DNA from: Eriocheir sinensis | Taxonomy: Eukaryota; Arthropoda; Malacostraca; Decapoda; Varunidae | DNA: 64,000 nt | Direction of reading: 5' to 3' | Assembly: GCF_024679095.1 (NCBI RefSeq) | Contig: NW_026111836.1 | Coordinates: forward strand, 42,471-106,470 | Shown: in pieces, positions 21,107-30,847 of the stretch | Layout: every line of letters starts with the position of its first letter | How positions within the stretch are numbered: the stretch's first letter is position 1 | Position numbers and translations under genes: made by a program | The notes under the pieces: model-generated | What the model saw: only the letters and a program-made list of their open reading frames with translations | Told to the model about the DNA's origin: nothing | Database searches by the model: none

Positions 21107-21738
21107 CCCAGGAAGGAGGGGAGGGCCAGGGTGTGGATGGGCTACACTTGGGACAGGAAGGAGGGGAGGGCCAGGGTGTGGACGGGCTACACTTGGGACA
21201 GGAAGGAGGGGAGGGCCAGGGTGTGGATGGGCTACACTTGGGACAGGAAGGAGGGGCTCGAGGGCCAGGGTGTGGACGGGCTACACTTGGGACAGGAAGG
21301 AGGCGAGGGGAGGGCCAGGGTGTGGACAAGCTGAACTTGGGACAGGAAGGCGCGTGGAGGACCAGGGTGTGGACGGGCTGTAATTGGGACAGGAAGGAGG
21401 GGAGGGCCAGGGTGTGGACGGGCTGTCATTGGGACAGGAAGGAGCGAGGGCCAGGGTGTGGACGGGTACACCTGGGACAGGAAGGAGGGGAGGGCCAGGG
21501 TGTGGATGGGTACACTTGGGACAGGAAGGAGGGGAGGGCCAGGGTGTGTTCGGGCTGTAATTGGGACAGGAAGGGGGGGAGGGCCACGGTGTGGACGGGC
21601 TACACTTGGGACAGGAAGGAGCGGAGGTCCAGGGTGTGGACGGGCTGTACTTGGGACAGGAAGGAGGGGAGGGCCAGGGTGCGGACGGGTACACTTGGGA
21701 CAGGAAGGAGCGGAGGGCCAGGGTGTGGACGGGTCACG
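21107..21738. repeat. 45-bp G-rich minisatellite, array 2
   Basis: The same unit as 18,171-19,155, about 13 copies and more diverged (GTAATTGGGACAGG, GTCATTGGGACAGG variants). It starts mid-unit at AGGAAGGAGGGGAGGGCC. Confidence 0.96.
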
Positions 21739-21901
21739 TGTGTGTAGGGTTGCCACCCTGACCTCGGGAAAATACCAACATCTTACTCTCCAATACGGAA
21801 CTAACTGTAATTTAAGTTATGGGTCTTGTCTTGTTGCAGTGTAGGTGATGTTCACTTTGGGCGACTTGGGAGTCCCCCGCCCCAACACTATGCCCTACTC
21901 C

Positions 21902-22149
21902 TAGGGCCGCTTTCACTTTATTTGTTTTGATCGTTACCAATGGTGGTGATCAACGCATAGTTTTCCACGTGAAACTGGCCTATGGGGTAGTGGTAGAGGA
22001 GGTGAGAGGTGTTGAGAGTGTGTGGTAAGGTGCGGGGCTGGGCTCACCCCGCACCCGCCACTACCCCATAGGCCAGTTTTACGTGGAAATACTATAGCGG
22101 CAATTTGTAACGATAAAAACAAACAAAATGACTGTGAAAGCGGCCCCTA
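21902..22149. mobile_element. MITE with long inverted repeats
   Basis: Terminal inverted repeats TAGGGCCGCTTTCAC (left) and TAGGGGCCGCTTTCAC (right, opposite strand), with complementarity extending inward through CACGTGAAACTGGCCTATGG to a short loop near 22,025. The TAGGG terminus is hAT-like. I see no clear 8-bp target duplication. 248 bp. Confidence 0.8.
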
Positions 22150-22935
22150 ATGTGCCTCAGCTGGTCAGGGAGGGAGCTACTCTCTGCCCCCCTTAGAGTA
22201 GTCGCGTGTAGGACAGGGGGCTCATCAGGGATCCCCTGCAGAAACAGGTCAAATTTTCTCCTGAAGGTCTCCATGCTGCAGTTTGAGGTGTCCTTGATAT
22301 CCCTAGGCAGGCAGTTGAATAGTCTTGGTCCCTCGTTGGTAAAGCTGGCAGCATATATGGACCTAAGACATTGACTGACTGTTTCAATGGATGTCCTGGG
22401 GCAGGTGCGGCCAAATTGGGGGGGTGTCTGGCGTGTTATCCCTCCTTCAGTTTGTGGTGATGGGTTAGGCACTTGCTTCTTCAGTGTTAATTATGTAGTA
22501 CTATCTCTTCGTCTTTGGAGGGAGTAGAGTTGCCAGGTCTTGAGCCTGTCCCAGTAACTCAGATTTACATTGAGTTCAGCTTCCTTGTGAAGACCCTTTG
22601 TGTCTGTTCCAGTCGCTTAATATTGTACATTTTGTGTGGGGACCACAGATGGCACAGGTATTCCATTTTCGACAACACCAGGGACTTACAGAGCGGGAGG
22701 AGGTGTTCGGGTTCCCTCGTCTTGAAGGTGCAGAGTATCCATCCTGTCATCCTGCTGGCCGTCCTTGTGATGTCAATGTGCTCAGTGGGTGAAAAGTCAT
22801 TACTAACTAGTACCCCCAGGTCATGTACGGAGCTCTTCTCTGCAATTTCTTGACCTTTCACCTGGTACTGTGATCTTGAGGTGGCCATTTTCCCATATCT
22901 TATTAATTCAAATTTATTTTTATTCAAAGACATGT
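22150..22935 (-). mobile_element. CR1-like LINE, C-terminal ORF relic
   Basis: On the minus strand 22,933-22,565 reads MSLNKNKFELIRYGK, then VHDLGVLVSNDFSPTEHI and LLPLCKSLVLSKMEYLCHLW, the segment after the RT catalytic core in many LINEs. A second frame, 22,472-22,150, continues (SIYAASFTNEGPRLFNCLPR, METFRRKFDLFLQGIPDEP). One frameshift separates them, and the 3' end is cut by the MITE. Confidence 0.8.
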
Positions 22936-23106
22936 TGTTGTCCTAACCTAACCTAACCCAGCCCTAAAATTTCTGTGGCCTGTCATGACTGACAGCCGCT
23001 GCCCACTGCTGGTGGAGGAAGGGGGAGGGACATTGCGTCGCCTTCTTTACACATACGTATTTTAAGACAACCCATAACAAATACATCATTTTTCTGTTGG
23101 TATCCA

Positions 23107-23405
23107 AGGCGGTGGCTGAGTGGTTAGCGTGCCGGTCCAGTATTCACTGCGTCGTGGATGATTTGGGTTCGAATCCGCCGCTACCACCTGGGATTTTTCA
23201 GTCACCGCCGAGTGGCCCAAGACCACCCACATGCTGTCCTGAAGACCACCCATCAACGTGGACTCTAAAGGAACTGTCAAAGGGAAATCAAGAATGAGCT
23301 TCCAGGCGCAGCATGAGCCAAGAATAGACGGCGCCAGTATAAACACTTGCCTGCACCACGTCGGGCTTGGGCCAACCACCACTGTTCCTATGGCTATTTA
23401 TTACC
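23107..23405 (+). mobile_element. Full-length tRNA-derived SINE
   Basis: The head GGCGGTGGCTGAGTGGTTAG contains an A box. GGGTTCGAATCC is a perfect B box about 50 bp later, and the CCGCCGC following it pairs with the start, so the tRNA-like fold is nearly intact. The body (AGACCACCCACATGCTG, ACTCTAAAGGAACTGTC) and tail match the other copies. The class of source tRNA (Leu or Ser type) is inferred from the A box. Confidence 0.85.
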
Positions 23406-26394
23406 CACAAAAAATGGAAATGTGTACATTTCAGGATAAATAAAAGTACGATGAAAGAGAAGGTTTTTGCCTTAGGCCAGTATTTATGTTATGACTACAG
23501 TACCCTCTCGAGTTTCATGCTCGCTTCATTCCGAAGGTGTAGCGCTAAACTCGAGGGTCGCGAAACTCAAGGTATTGAAAACACTGAAAAAGCGCTTATT
23601 TGTTCCGACCCGTGGAGGTTTATTTTTTATTTTTTTTTATGTGGCTTTTGGCGCCGGTAAACTATCATCTGAGCCTAATGGTCGGCCCCGAGCCTGTCAT
23701 GGCGCAGGCAACTGTTTATAGTGGTGCCATTATAATTGGGTCATGCTGCCCCCCGGAGCTCACTTTTTTTCCTCCTGTACTCCCTTGTTATCTCAAAATA
23801 CGTACCTTGGAAAAAGAAAGAAAACAGAAAGAGAGGACAGGTCATTTTAAAGCCACAGATGAAGCCTTACGATTGGCTGAGCTCTGAAAACATGCTTGTG
23901 ATTCGCTGGGAGTCTAATGACGTCATCGCCGGCGCTCACCCAATCAGCGGCCTCACTGCCTTATTAACCCGTAGGCTTCGGCTATGGGAAAGCTGAGAAG
24001 TGCCCGAGAAACGACAAAATAACTCTGTATTTTGAGACTAAGAAAAGAGCATGGAACGTACATCAGAGTACTCCTCTCATAACCATAAAACCGTTACAAA
24101 TATTTACTTTTACTCAAACTCCATTCTTTTTGGTGATGTCTGTTACAAAATAAACCGTCTCGTGATGCGTGGCAGCTAGCCGAGAGTCTCTTGTTGTGTA
24201 CTACAGAGAATTTGCCAAGCGATCACTGTATGGATAGCTAATTCTGTATGCCACGACCTTACAGCACCACCTATGACAAAAAAGCCCACCTCAAGATCAC
24301 CCACCCACCACATTGACCTAGGGCATTCATGGTGGGTTGCACTATGCCATCACCGCCTACAATTAGCTCGAATTAGGCGTTTTTATGGCGAGCCCTTTTT
24401 AGGGTCCACCGTACCACAGCCACGACTCGTGAAAGCCTAAAAAAGGGTCTGCCCACGTTTTTGGGTTAAGGAGGGCGCCCGGGGGGGTCCCTCCTGGGCA
24501 CACAGTATGCCCTATGGCTTTGAAATTTTAGTATGTTGTTTGTTGGTATAAGTGTATGACATTCTGTGAATTTTGTGAAATTTTGCAGAATGTGTAGAGG
24601 AGACTCAAACAAAGCATAAAATCTTATTTTTGTTTCACAGACTTTAGTTGAAAAAAATATACCATAGAAACTTTGTGTATAGATCTACATTTCTCATTTT
24701 GTAATTTTTTTCATTTTTTGTTCTGGCTTAAAAAAATTGAAATTCATTTTCACTAATAATTTTCTCCACTTTTTCTTCCGTTTTCTTTTTACATTTTAAA
24801 AAAATGTACAAAATGAGAAAAATTGCCGTTTAGTTGTAGATTATATTGATACCTTACAAAAGACTGTCAGACGTTTTGTCGATTTTGTGAAATTTTTTTT
24901 GTGTAAAAAACAAATTTAAGATTTTGGCTCCTTAAGATTTTTTTTTCCATTTCATGTGTCTTGCCATTTGTATTCATTTGATTGTCATGAAATGTTCACA
25001 TATGATTGTTTATACCTTGTTCACTTACTGGGCCGCCAGTGTGCTGAGCAGATGTTTCACTTGTTGCATATTGGTACATCTGTGGCCCGAATAGCCCTTT
25101 CTATAAACTTTTACAAACATGAGTATATAAACAATTTGTGGGTAAATTTGTATTTATTATGACTGCAGATGTGTTGCAATGGTACCAGGTAATAAGTTCA
25201 AAATGATAAGGTAATAAATATATAGCTATGTAAAGGCATCCAAAATACATTTAAAGTTTGGTGACATTTTGCTTCCAAATATAAGCATTTCATTATGTAA
25301 CAGTAATCAACTGTAGAGGCAAATGCCCCTCATATCAAACGTAAAAAAAAAATAAAATAAAATAAAATCCTAATACATGAAAATCTTGCTTTCATAACAA
25401 AAAAATAATGCTCCAGATCACTACTTACTAGTACTTGGAATATTAGATTATCCCAATGGTTGATTTATTATAGTGTATTTTACTGAACTGTAGAGGGAAA
25501 TACCACTCCGCAAATAACGTAAAAAAAAAAAAAAAATCCTGATAAATTAAAATTTTGTTCATAACAGAGAAGAAAATAATGTTCCCCATCCTGCTCTTCA
25601 TCTGTTTCTAACTCGTCACTTTCCTCGGAGAGCTCATCATCTGGGTCATCTGAATTGACAAAAAACCTGAATCATCTGAATCACCAGATGAGGTATCCGA
25701 TCGCCCTCCTTAAAAGACGGTCGGGTTCATTTATGTTGAAAAGGAGGGGAAAAAAACATTATTAATAGTTTTTTTATGTACAGCTCATCAAAATGTAAGA
25801 TATTGTATCGATACAAACTCGTATAATAATCATAAAAACTAAACCAAATAGCAGAACAAGACTATATCGTCAGTGCGTCGCGAACTGGTACATATATGCG
25901 CCAACCCATGCCTGGTACATTGGTGCACCAATACGCAGTAGAGGGAAAAAATATTAGTGGTCCGCGATTTGGTATATATTTGTACCGTGGATTTTTACAC
26001 TATACTACAGGCTATCCTCTCATAATGATACATAACTCCTCTCTCTGCAAAAGTCCAACGGACACTACCATGGTGGGCGCCGTGAAAGTTCATGGAGCAG
26101 GCAAGAGCGCTGAGTTGCCAAACGCGATTAATGTGTTAACAGGCCTTAAAACTATCAAGCTTGCAACTTTGGTCGCTGGATATTGTCCATTTACGTGTAG
26201 TTCTGTCTTAGTATTGTTACGAATATCGCTTCAGATTTATTTAGGTTAGTTCAAAAGACATATTTATCAATGAATATATTATTGCATTAGCTTATTATCA
26301 GTACACGCACTATTTGCCTGACCCGGTGGCCTGTGGCTTGCCTTCGGTGCACCCACCACCACCCTGATCCCTCCCACCAACTTCAGTTTCCCCG

Positions 26395-27035
26395 TCCTAG
26401 GGCTCAACGCATTCAGGCTAAAAATCGGGCAAACAGAGTACTAGTTTTCATCTCAAGGAGCGTGAGCAATAGGAGCGCTGAAGTCGTCCTCAAACTTTAC
26501 TTAGCACTAGTTAGACCTCATCTCGATTATGCAGTTCAGTTCTGGTCCCCCTATTATAGAATGGATATCAAGATGTTAGAATCTGTACAGAGGAGGATGA
26601 CAAAGATGATTCAGGGGGTGAGAAACTTGCCTTATGAAGACAGGCTGAAGCAGTTAAATCTACACTCTCTAGAAAGGCGAAGGTTGCGAGGAGACTTGAT
26701 CGAAGTTTATAAATGGATTAAGGGATTTAATAAAGGGGATGTCAATAAAATTTTGAGTGTGAAAGAGCCAGGTAGGACACGTGGCAATGGTTTTAAGTTA
26801 TACAAATTCAGATTCAACAAAGACATAGGCAAGAATTGGTTCACCAATAGAGTGGTGGACGAATGGAACAGGCTTGGGAGCCATGTTGTGGGTGCCAATA
26901 CCATAGATACATTCAAGAAGAGGTTAGATAAAGCCATGGATGGTGAGGTAAGGTGGGGTTGAGTGTACAGGAGCTGCCTTGTATAGGCCAACCGGCCTCT
27001 TGCAGACTCCTTATGTTCTTATGTTCTTTTTTATT
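26395..27035 (+). mobile_element. CR1-like LINE, 3' end (copy 2)
   Basis: Duplicate of 9,400-10,035. Here the frame is open from 26,333 to 26,962 because CGA replaces the TGA of copy 1, and it ends FKKRLDKAMDGEVRWG. The tail has GTTCTTATGTTCTT followed by a TTTA-rich run. A 5'-truncated relic, not a functional element. Confidence 0.85.
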
Positions 27036-27499
27036 TATTTATTTATTTATTTTTTTTTTTTTTTTCAGCACATGACTTTGTGTCCCAATGTCCACCACTG
27101 GTGTTAGTGTTGAAGTGAGGCATCCAGACAGTTGCTGTGGTCAGTACTTGTTCCGTCCCTGCTGCCGCTGACTTCAGGACTCCTTGGTGCATCCCTCGCC
27201 TTGCCTGCTCAATTGGTCACTGAGTGTGGCTTTGAAGCAACCTCGCCACCTTCTCCAGCATCTCTGAGGTTCCTCAAGGCCAGCCAACTCCTCACATCCA
27301 GAGTAGTGTTGCAGTGGAGGCTGCAAGGCGGGACAGCAGCTGGAGTGGCTGGGATCAGCAGGAGCAGACTGCTACTGGTGTGAGGTTCAGGAGTGATAAA
27401 AAACACCACCAACACAACCACCAACAACAACAACAACTGCTGGCCTCTTCATCCACAAAGGGGGAAGTTTGAATTTCAGAAGTGTGAGAAGATCTGAGA

Positions 27500-29017
27500 A
27501 TGAGAGCAAGTTTACTGACCAAAGCCAAGAGTGTGAGAAAAGACATGCAGGGAAGGATGACCTCAACAAATACACCCACACACTCTGGTGTAAGACTTCA
27601 TGAAAGTCGGGAGTGTGGCAAAAGGTTTAGTAATAGGAGTAACCCCAAACATCACACCGTTACACACACTGGTGCAAGAAACCATGAGTGTGAAGTTTGT
27701 GGGAAATGTTTCAATCAGAAGGGTCACCTCAACACACACACCCTTACACACACCAGTGCAAGAAATCATGAGTGTGAAGTTTGTGGGAAATGTTTCAATC
27801 ATAAGGGTACCTCAACACACACCCTTACACACACTGGTGCAGGAAACCATGAGTGTGAAGTTTGTGGGAAATGTTTCAATCAGAAGGGTACCCTCAAATT
27901 ACACACCCTTACACACACTGGTGAAAGAAATCATGAGTGTGAAGTTTGTGGAAAATGTTTCAGTCGGAAGGATACTCTCAAATTACACCTTGTTACACAC
28001 ACTGGTGAAAGAAATCATGAGTGTGAAGTTTGTGGGAAATGTTTCAGTCTGAAGGGTACCCTCAAGAAACACACCCTTACACACACTGGTGAAAGAAAGC
28101 ATGAGTGTGAAGTCTGTGGGAAATGTTTCAGTCAGAAAGGTACGCTCAAATTCCACACTCTTACACACACTGGTGCAAGAAATCATGAGTGTGAAGTTTG
28201 TGGGAAATGTTTCAGTCTGAAGGGTACCCTCAAATTACACACTCTTACACACACTGATGAAAGAAATCATGAGTGTGAAGTTTGTGGGAAATGTTTCAGT
28301 CAGAAGGTTACCCTCAAATTACACACTCTTACACACACTGGTGAAAGAAATCATGAGTGTGAAGTTTGTGGGAAATGTTTCAGTCTGAAGGGTAACCTCA
28401 AGAAACACTCCCTTACACACACTGGTGAAAGAAATCATGAGTGTGAAGTTTGTGGGAAATATTTTAGTCAGAAGAGTAACCTCAAATTACACACTCTTAC
28501 ACACACTGGTGAAAGAAAGCATGAGTGTGAAGTTTGTGGGAAATGTTTCATTCAGAAGAGTAACCTCAAATTACACACTCTTACACACACTGGTGAAAGA
28601 AAGCATGAGTGTGAAGTTTGTGGAAAATGTTTCAGTCAGAAGGGTACCCTCAAATTACACACTCTTACACACACTGGTGAAAGAAATCATGAGTGTGAAG
28701 TTTGTGGGAAATTTTTCAGTCAGAAGGGTACCCTCAAGAAACACACCCTTACACACACTGGTGAAAGAAATCATGAGTGTGAAGTTTGTGGAAAATGTTT
28801 CATTCGGAAGGATAACCTCAAATTTCACCTTGTTACACACACTGATGCAAGAAGTCATGAGTGTGAAGTTTGTGGGAAAAGGTTCAAACTGAAGAGTATA
28901 TTGGACAGGCACGTCTTCAGACACTCTGGTCATAAAGGGTTCAAGTGCGATGTTTGTGGGAAACGTTTCATGACTAAGGGTGAGATTGTCAGGCACATGA
29001 AGGTCCACTTCTCCTGA
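27500..29017 (+). CDS. C2H2 zinc-finger protein, 505 residues, 17 finger units
   Basis: An open frame made almost wholly of C2H2 units HECEVCGKCF-x5-L-x2-H-x3-H with TGER-type linkers. The first unit (ESRECGKRF) has lost its first Cys, and the third (NHKGTSTH) is one residue short, so about 15 look intact. The last two (KLKSILDRH, MTKGEIVRH) differ from the rest and end HMKVHFS. Recognition positions are highly repetitive: many fingers share Q-K-G-T-L-K-L or close variants. Such proteins act in the nucleus as DNA-binding regulators; no effector domain (KRAB, BTB, ZAD) is seen here. An upstream exon is plausible: a polypyrimidine run and CAG at about 27,046-27,068 precede a block including a CAA-repeat, and an apparent finger remnant lies in another frame just upstream of the start. 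Paralogue of 10,486-11,678. Confidence 0.85.
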   Translation: MRASLLTKAKSVRKDMQGRMTSTNTPTHSGVRLHESRECGKRFSNRSNPKHHTVTHTGARNHECEVCGKCFNQKGHLNTHTLTHTSARNHECEVCGKCFNHKGTSTHTLTHTGAGNHECEVCGKCFNQKGTLKLHTLTHTGERNHECEVCGKCFSRKDTLKLHLVTHTGERNHECEVCGKCFSLKGTLKKHTLTHTGERKHECEVCGKCFSQKGTLKFHTLTHTGARNHECEVCGKCFSLKGTLKLHTLTHTDERNHECEVCGKCFSQKVTLKLHTLTHTGERNHECEVCGKCFSLKGNLKKHSLTHTGERNHECEVCGKYFSQKSNLKLHTLTHTGERKHECEVCGKCFIQKSNLKLHTLTHTGERKHECEVCGKCFSQKGTLKLHTLTHTGERNHECEVCGKFFSQKGTLKKHTLTHTGERNHECEVCGKCFIRKDNLKFHLVTHTDARSHECEVCGKRFKLKSILDRHVFRHSGHKGFKCDVCGKRFMTKGEIVRHMKVHFS

Positions 29018-29863
29018 GGTGCTGTGCTGATTCAGTTCTGCTGTGTGTGTGAGTGCAAGTGTTTGTTGTGGTGGTGTTACAGGGCTGTGTGTAGCACAGA
29101 GAACAGAAAATATTCATCTGTTGGAACAAATGGTGACTGTGACGGCATGATCTGTTATTCACTTTCCACCCCAGGCTTCATGTGGTTGGTGGGTCCTGTG
29201 AAAGGTCTGATCTTTTTGGTGACTGTGCTGGGCTGGCTGTTGTGGCCTGGGCTTATTGCTCAAGTGTGTGTGTGTTAATAGTAATAATATAGTGTATTTG
29301 GTCTTACCAGCCGCTAAGCTAAAAATGTACACATTATAAACACATTGTAAAGAACAGTAGGTAGGGGTTCAGGGATCTAACACATCAGTGGGAGGTTGGA
29401 ATGATAGTGGTGGGAGGGTTGAGTGCAGTGTGGTGGTGCCGGGGAGGGAGGACATCCTCTTCCAGATGGTGGCAAGGTGTTAGTCCCAGGTCATCCTTAG
29501 GTCAGACGCTGATGGCGGGATTCAGGCAGAGCAGTGGGAGTTAACTCAGGCCACAGACTGAACACTTGTGCCATACCCTGGGCTGGTGGGACAAGAGAGG
29601 GGGGTGGCTGGGGTGACAATTGCACAGCCTTGGCGTGGGTGGTGTACATTGTGCTCCACTTGAGTGACAAGGCTCCAACACAGCAGTCACCAAAGCAGAG
29701 CAGGCCTTTCCCGGCAGCAGGGTGGGCAGGATGACAGCACTGTAGGCAAACCACACCAAACTGGCAGTTGGGAGGGGTAACTGAGGTCTTATGGTGTTGT
29801 CACTTTCCTGTTTCCAACCTTGTGATGTCTCATCTCAACAAGCAAGTCAAATACCACGGCAGC
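29018..29863. other. Zinc-finger gene 3' flank; unique part of copy 2
   Basis: 29,018-29,489 duplicates the 3' flank of copy 1. From 29,490 the sequence is absent from copy 1. It is moderately GC-rich with CAGCAG and GGGTGG words and has no gene I can support. Confidence 0.5.
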
Positions 29864-30073
29864 TGATATGTACGCAGATTAAGTATAGTATTAAGTATTT
29901 ATAAGTTATGCATTAATGTTAAGTTTTCTTTGTAAGCGCCCAGACAAAACTATGTAGTAACAAGGAATCCAAATCCCTTTACAAAAGTTTTGATACCCTT
30001 ATACTTTTGTATGTTTATGTACTAGGATTGTATACCATATGTAAGTTTCAGCTACATATAGCTCCTAGAGGAT

Positions 30074-30124
<51 letters not shown>

Positions 30125-30321
30125 ACACAAGGCGCTGAGATTCAGGGTGTAATGTAGAGCTTACTCAATAAATACTGTGTGCCTCCACGCCTATCCATCC
30201 CCCTCAAGACCGACACCACGGACACGTCGACGAGGATGGGATATAACCAGTTGCCACATATTACAGGTACGTTGTAGTGCTGTCAAGAGTAATGAAGTGC
30301 TGCTAGACTACAAACACAACA
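29864..30321 (+). repeat. 5' LTR
   Basis: Starts TGATATGTACGCAG and ends CAAACACAACA. It contains a long AC repeat at about 30,076-30,119 and AATAAA at about 30,170, a likely polyadenylation signal. Apart from AC-repeat length and one G/A difference (ACGCC versus ACACC), it reads identical to the 3' LTR. Confidence 0.97.
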
Positions 30322-30326
30322 AAACC

Positions 30327-30344
30327 TGGCGACGAGTGGACGTC
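30327..30344 (+). promoter_or_regulatory. Putative primer-binding site
   Basis: TGGCGACGAGTGG begins five bases after the 5' LTR. TGG at this position is typical of sites pairing with a tRNA 3' end. The primer tRNA is not identified. Confidence 0.6.
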
Positions 30345-30378
30345 CCACTACGGACAGCCCTGGACGAGGACAAGCACG

Positions 30379-30843
30379 ATGCCCTTGGACGTGGACCAGC
30401 CCCCAGCCTTCTCTTTGGTAGAGGACCCAGCATCAGTAGCTCCCCGATGGAAGAAGTGGAAGACACGGTTCCAGTTCTACCTGGATGCTACAGGAGTCAC
30501 CAATGAAGCGCAAAGGCGTGCACTACTCATGCATGTAGCAGGCCCGGAGGTGCAAGAAATATTCAGCACGCTGCCAGCACCACTGATGACCCATCAGGAG
30601 GTACAAACAGCTCTAGAAAAACACTTCACCCCAAAGACCAACATAAGGTATGAACGTGTGTTGTTTAGACAGATAAAGCAAGACACACATGAAACAACAG
30701 ATGCCTTTGTCACCAGACTCAGGAAGTTAGCAGAAACCTGTGAATTCCATGACACTGAGGACGCTATTTTAGACCAGCTGATTGAGAAATGTTCTTCTAG
30801 TCAGTTAAGGAGAAAGGCACTTCGGGAGACACTTAACTCTTGA
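30379..30843 (+). CDS. Gypsy gag-like protein, capsid part
   Basis: The 154-residue frame begins MPLDVDQPPAFSLVEDPASV and contains WKKWKTRFQFYL and the helical repeats of a retrotransposon gag (LLMHVAGPEVQEIFSTL, LRKLAETCEF). Gag forms the intracellular virus-like particle. It ends at TGA 30,841-30,843. The sequence continuing the domain is in the next frame, so the zinc-knuckle part lies in the pol frame. The ATG at 30,379 is the first after the primer site in this frame. Confidence 0.8.
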   Translation: MPLDVDQPPAFSLVEDPASVAPRWKKWKTRFQFYLDATGVTNEAQRRALLMHVAGPEVQEIFSTLPAPLMTHQEVQTALEKHFTPKTNIRYERVLFRQIKQDTHETTDAFVTRLRKLAETCEFHDTEDAILDQLIEKCSSSQLRRKALRETLNS

Positions 30844-30847
30844 GAAA

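Larger units (their letters stand above)
23216..29489. repeat. Segmental duplication, copy 2, left half
   Basis: Matches 6,214-12,156 almost base for base by eye, apart from small indels, a four-finger difference in the zinc-finger array and a CGA/TGA difference in the LINE. It includes a minus-strand SINE tail fragment at 23,664-23,770 and the AT-rich spacer 23,771-26,394. Confidence 0.95.

Noticed and set aside
21902..22149. hAT classification of this MITE
   Set aside because: The TAGGG ends fit, but no 8-bp target duplication is present, so only the general MITE call is kept.
10586..28892. Alternate-frame readings of the zinc-finger arrays (MSVKFVGNVS repeats and minus-strand TFPTNFTLM repeats)
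   Set aside because: They are shadow frames of the 84-bp finger unit, open because the unit is a multiple of three. The zinc-binding Cys/His pattern exists only in the frames annotated.
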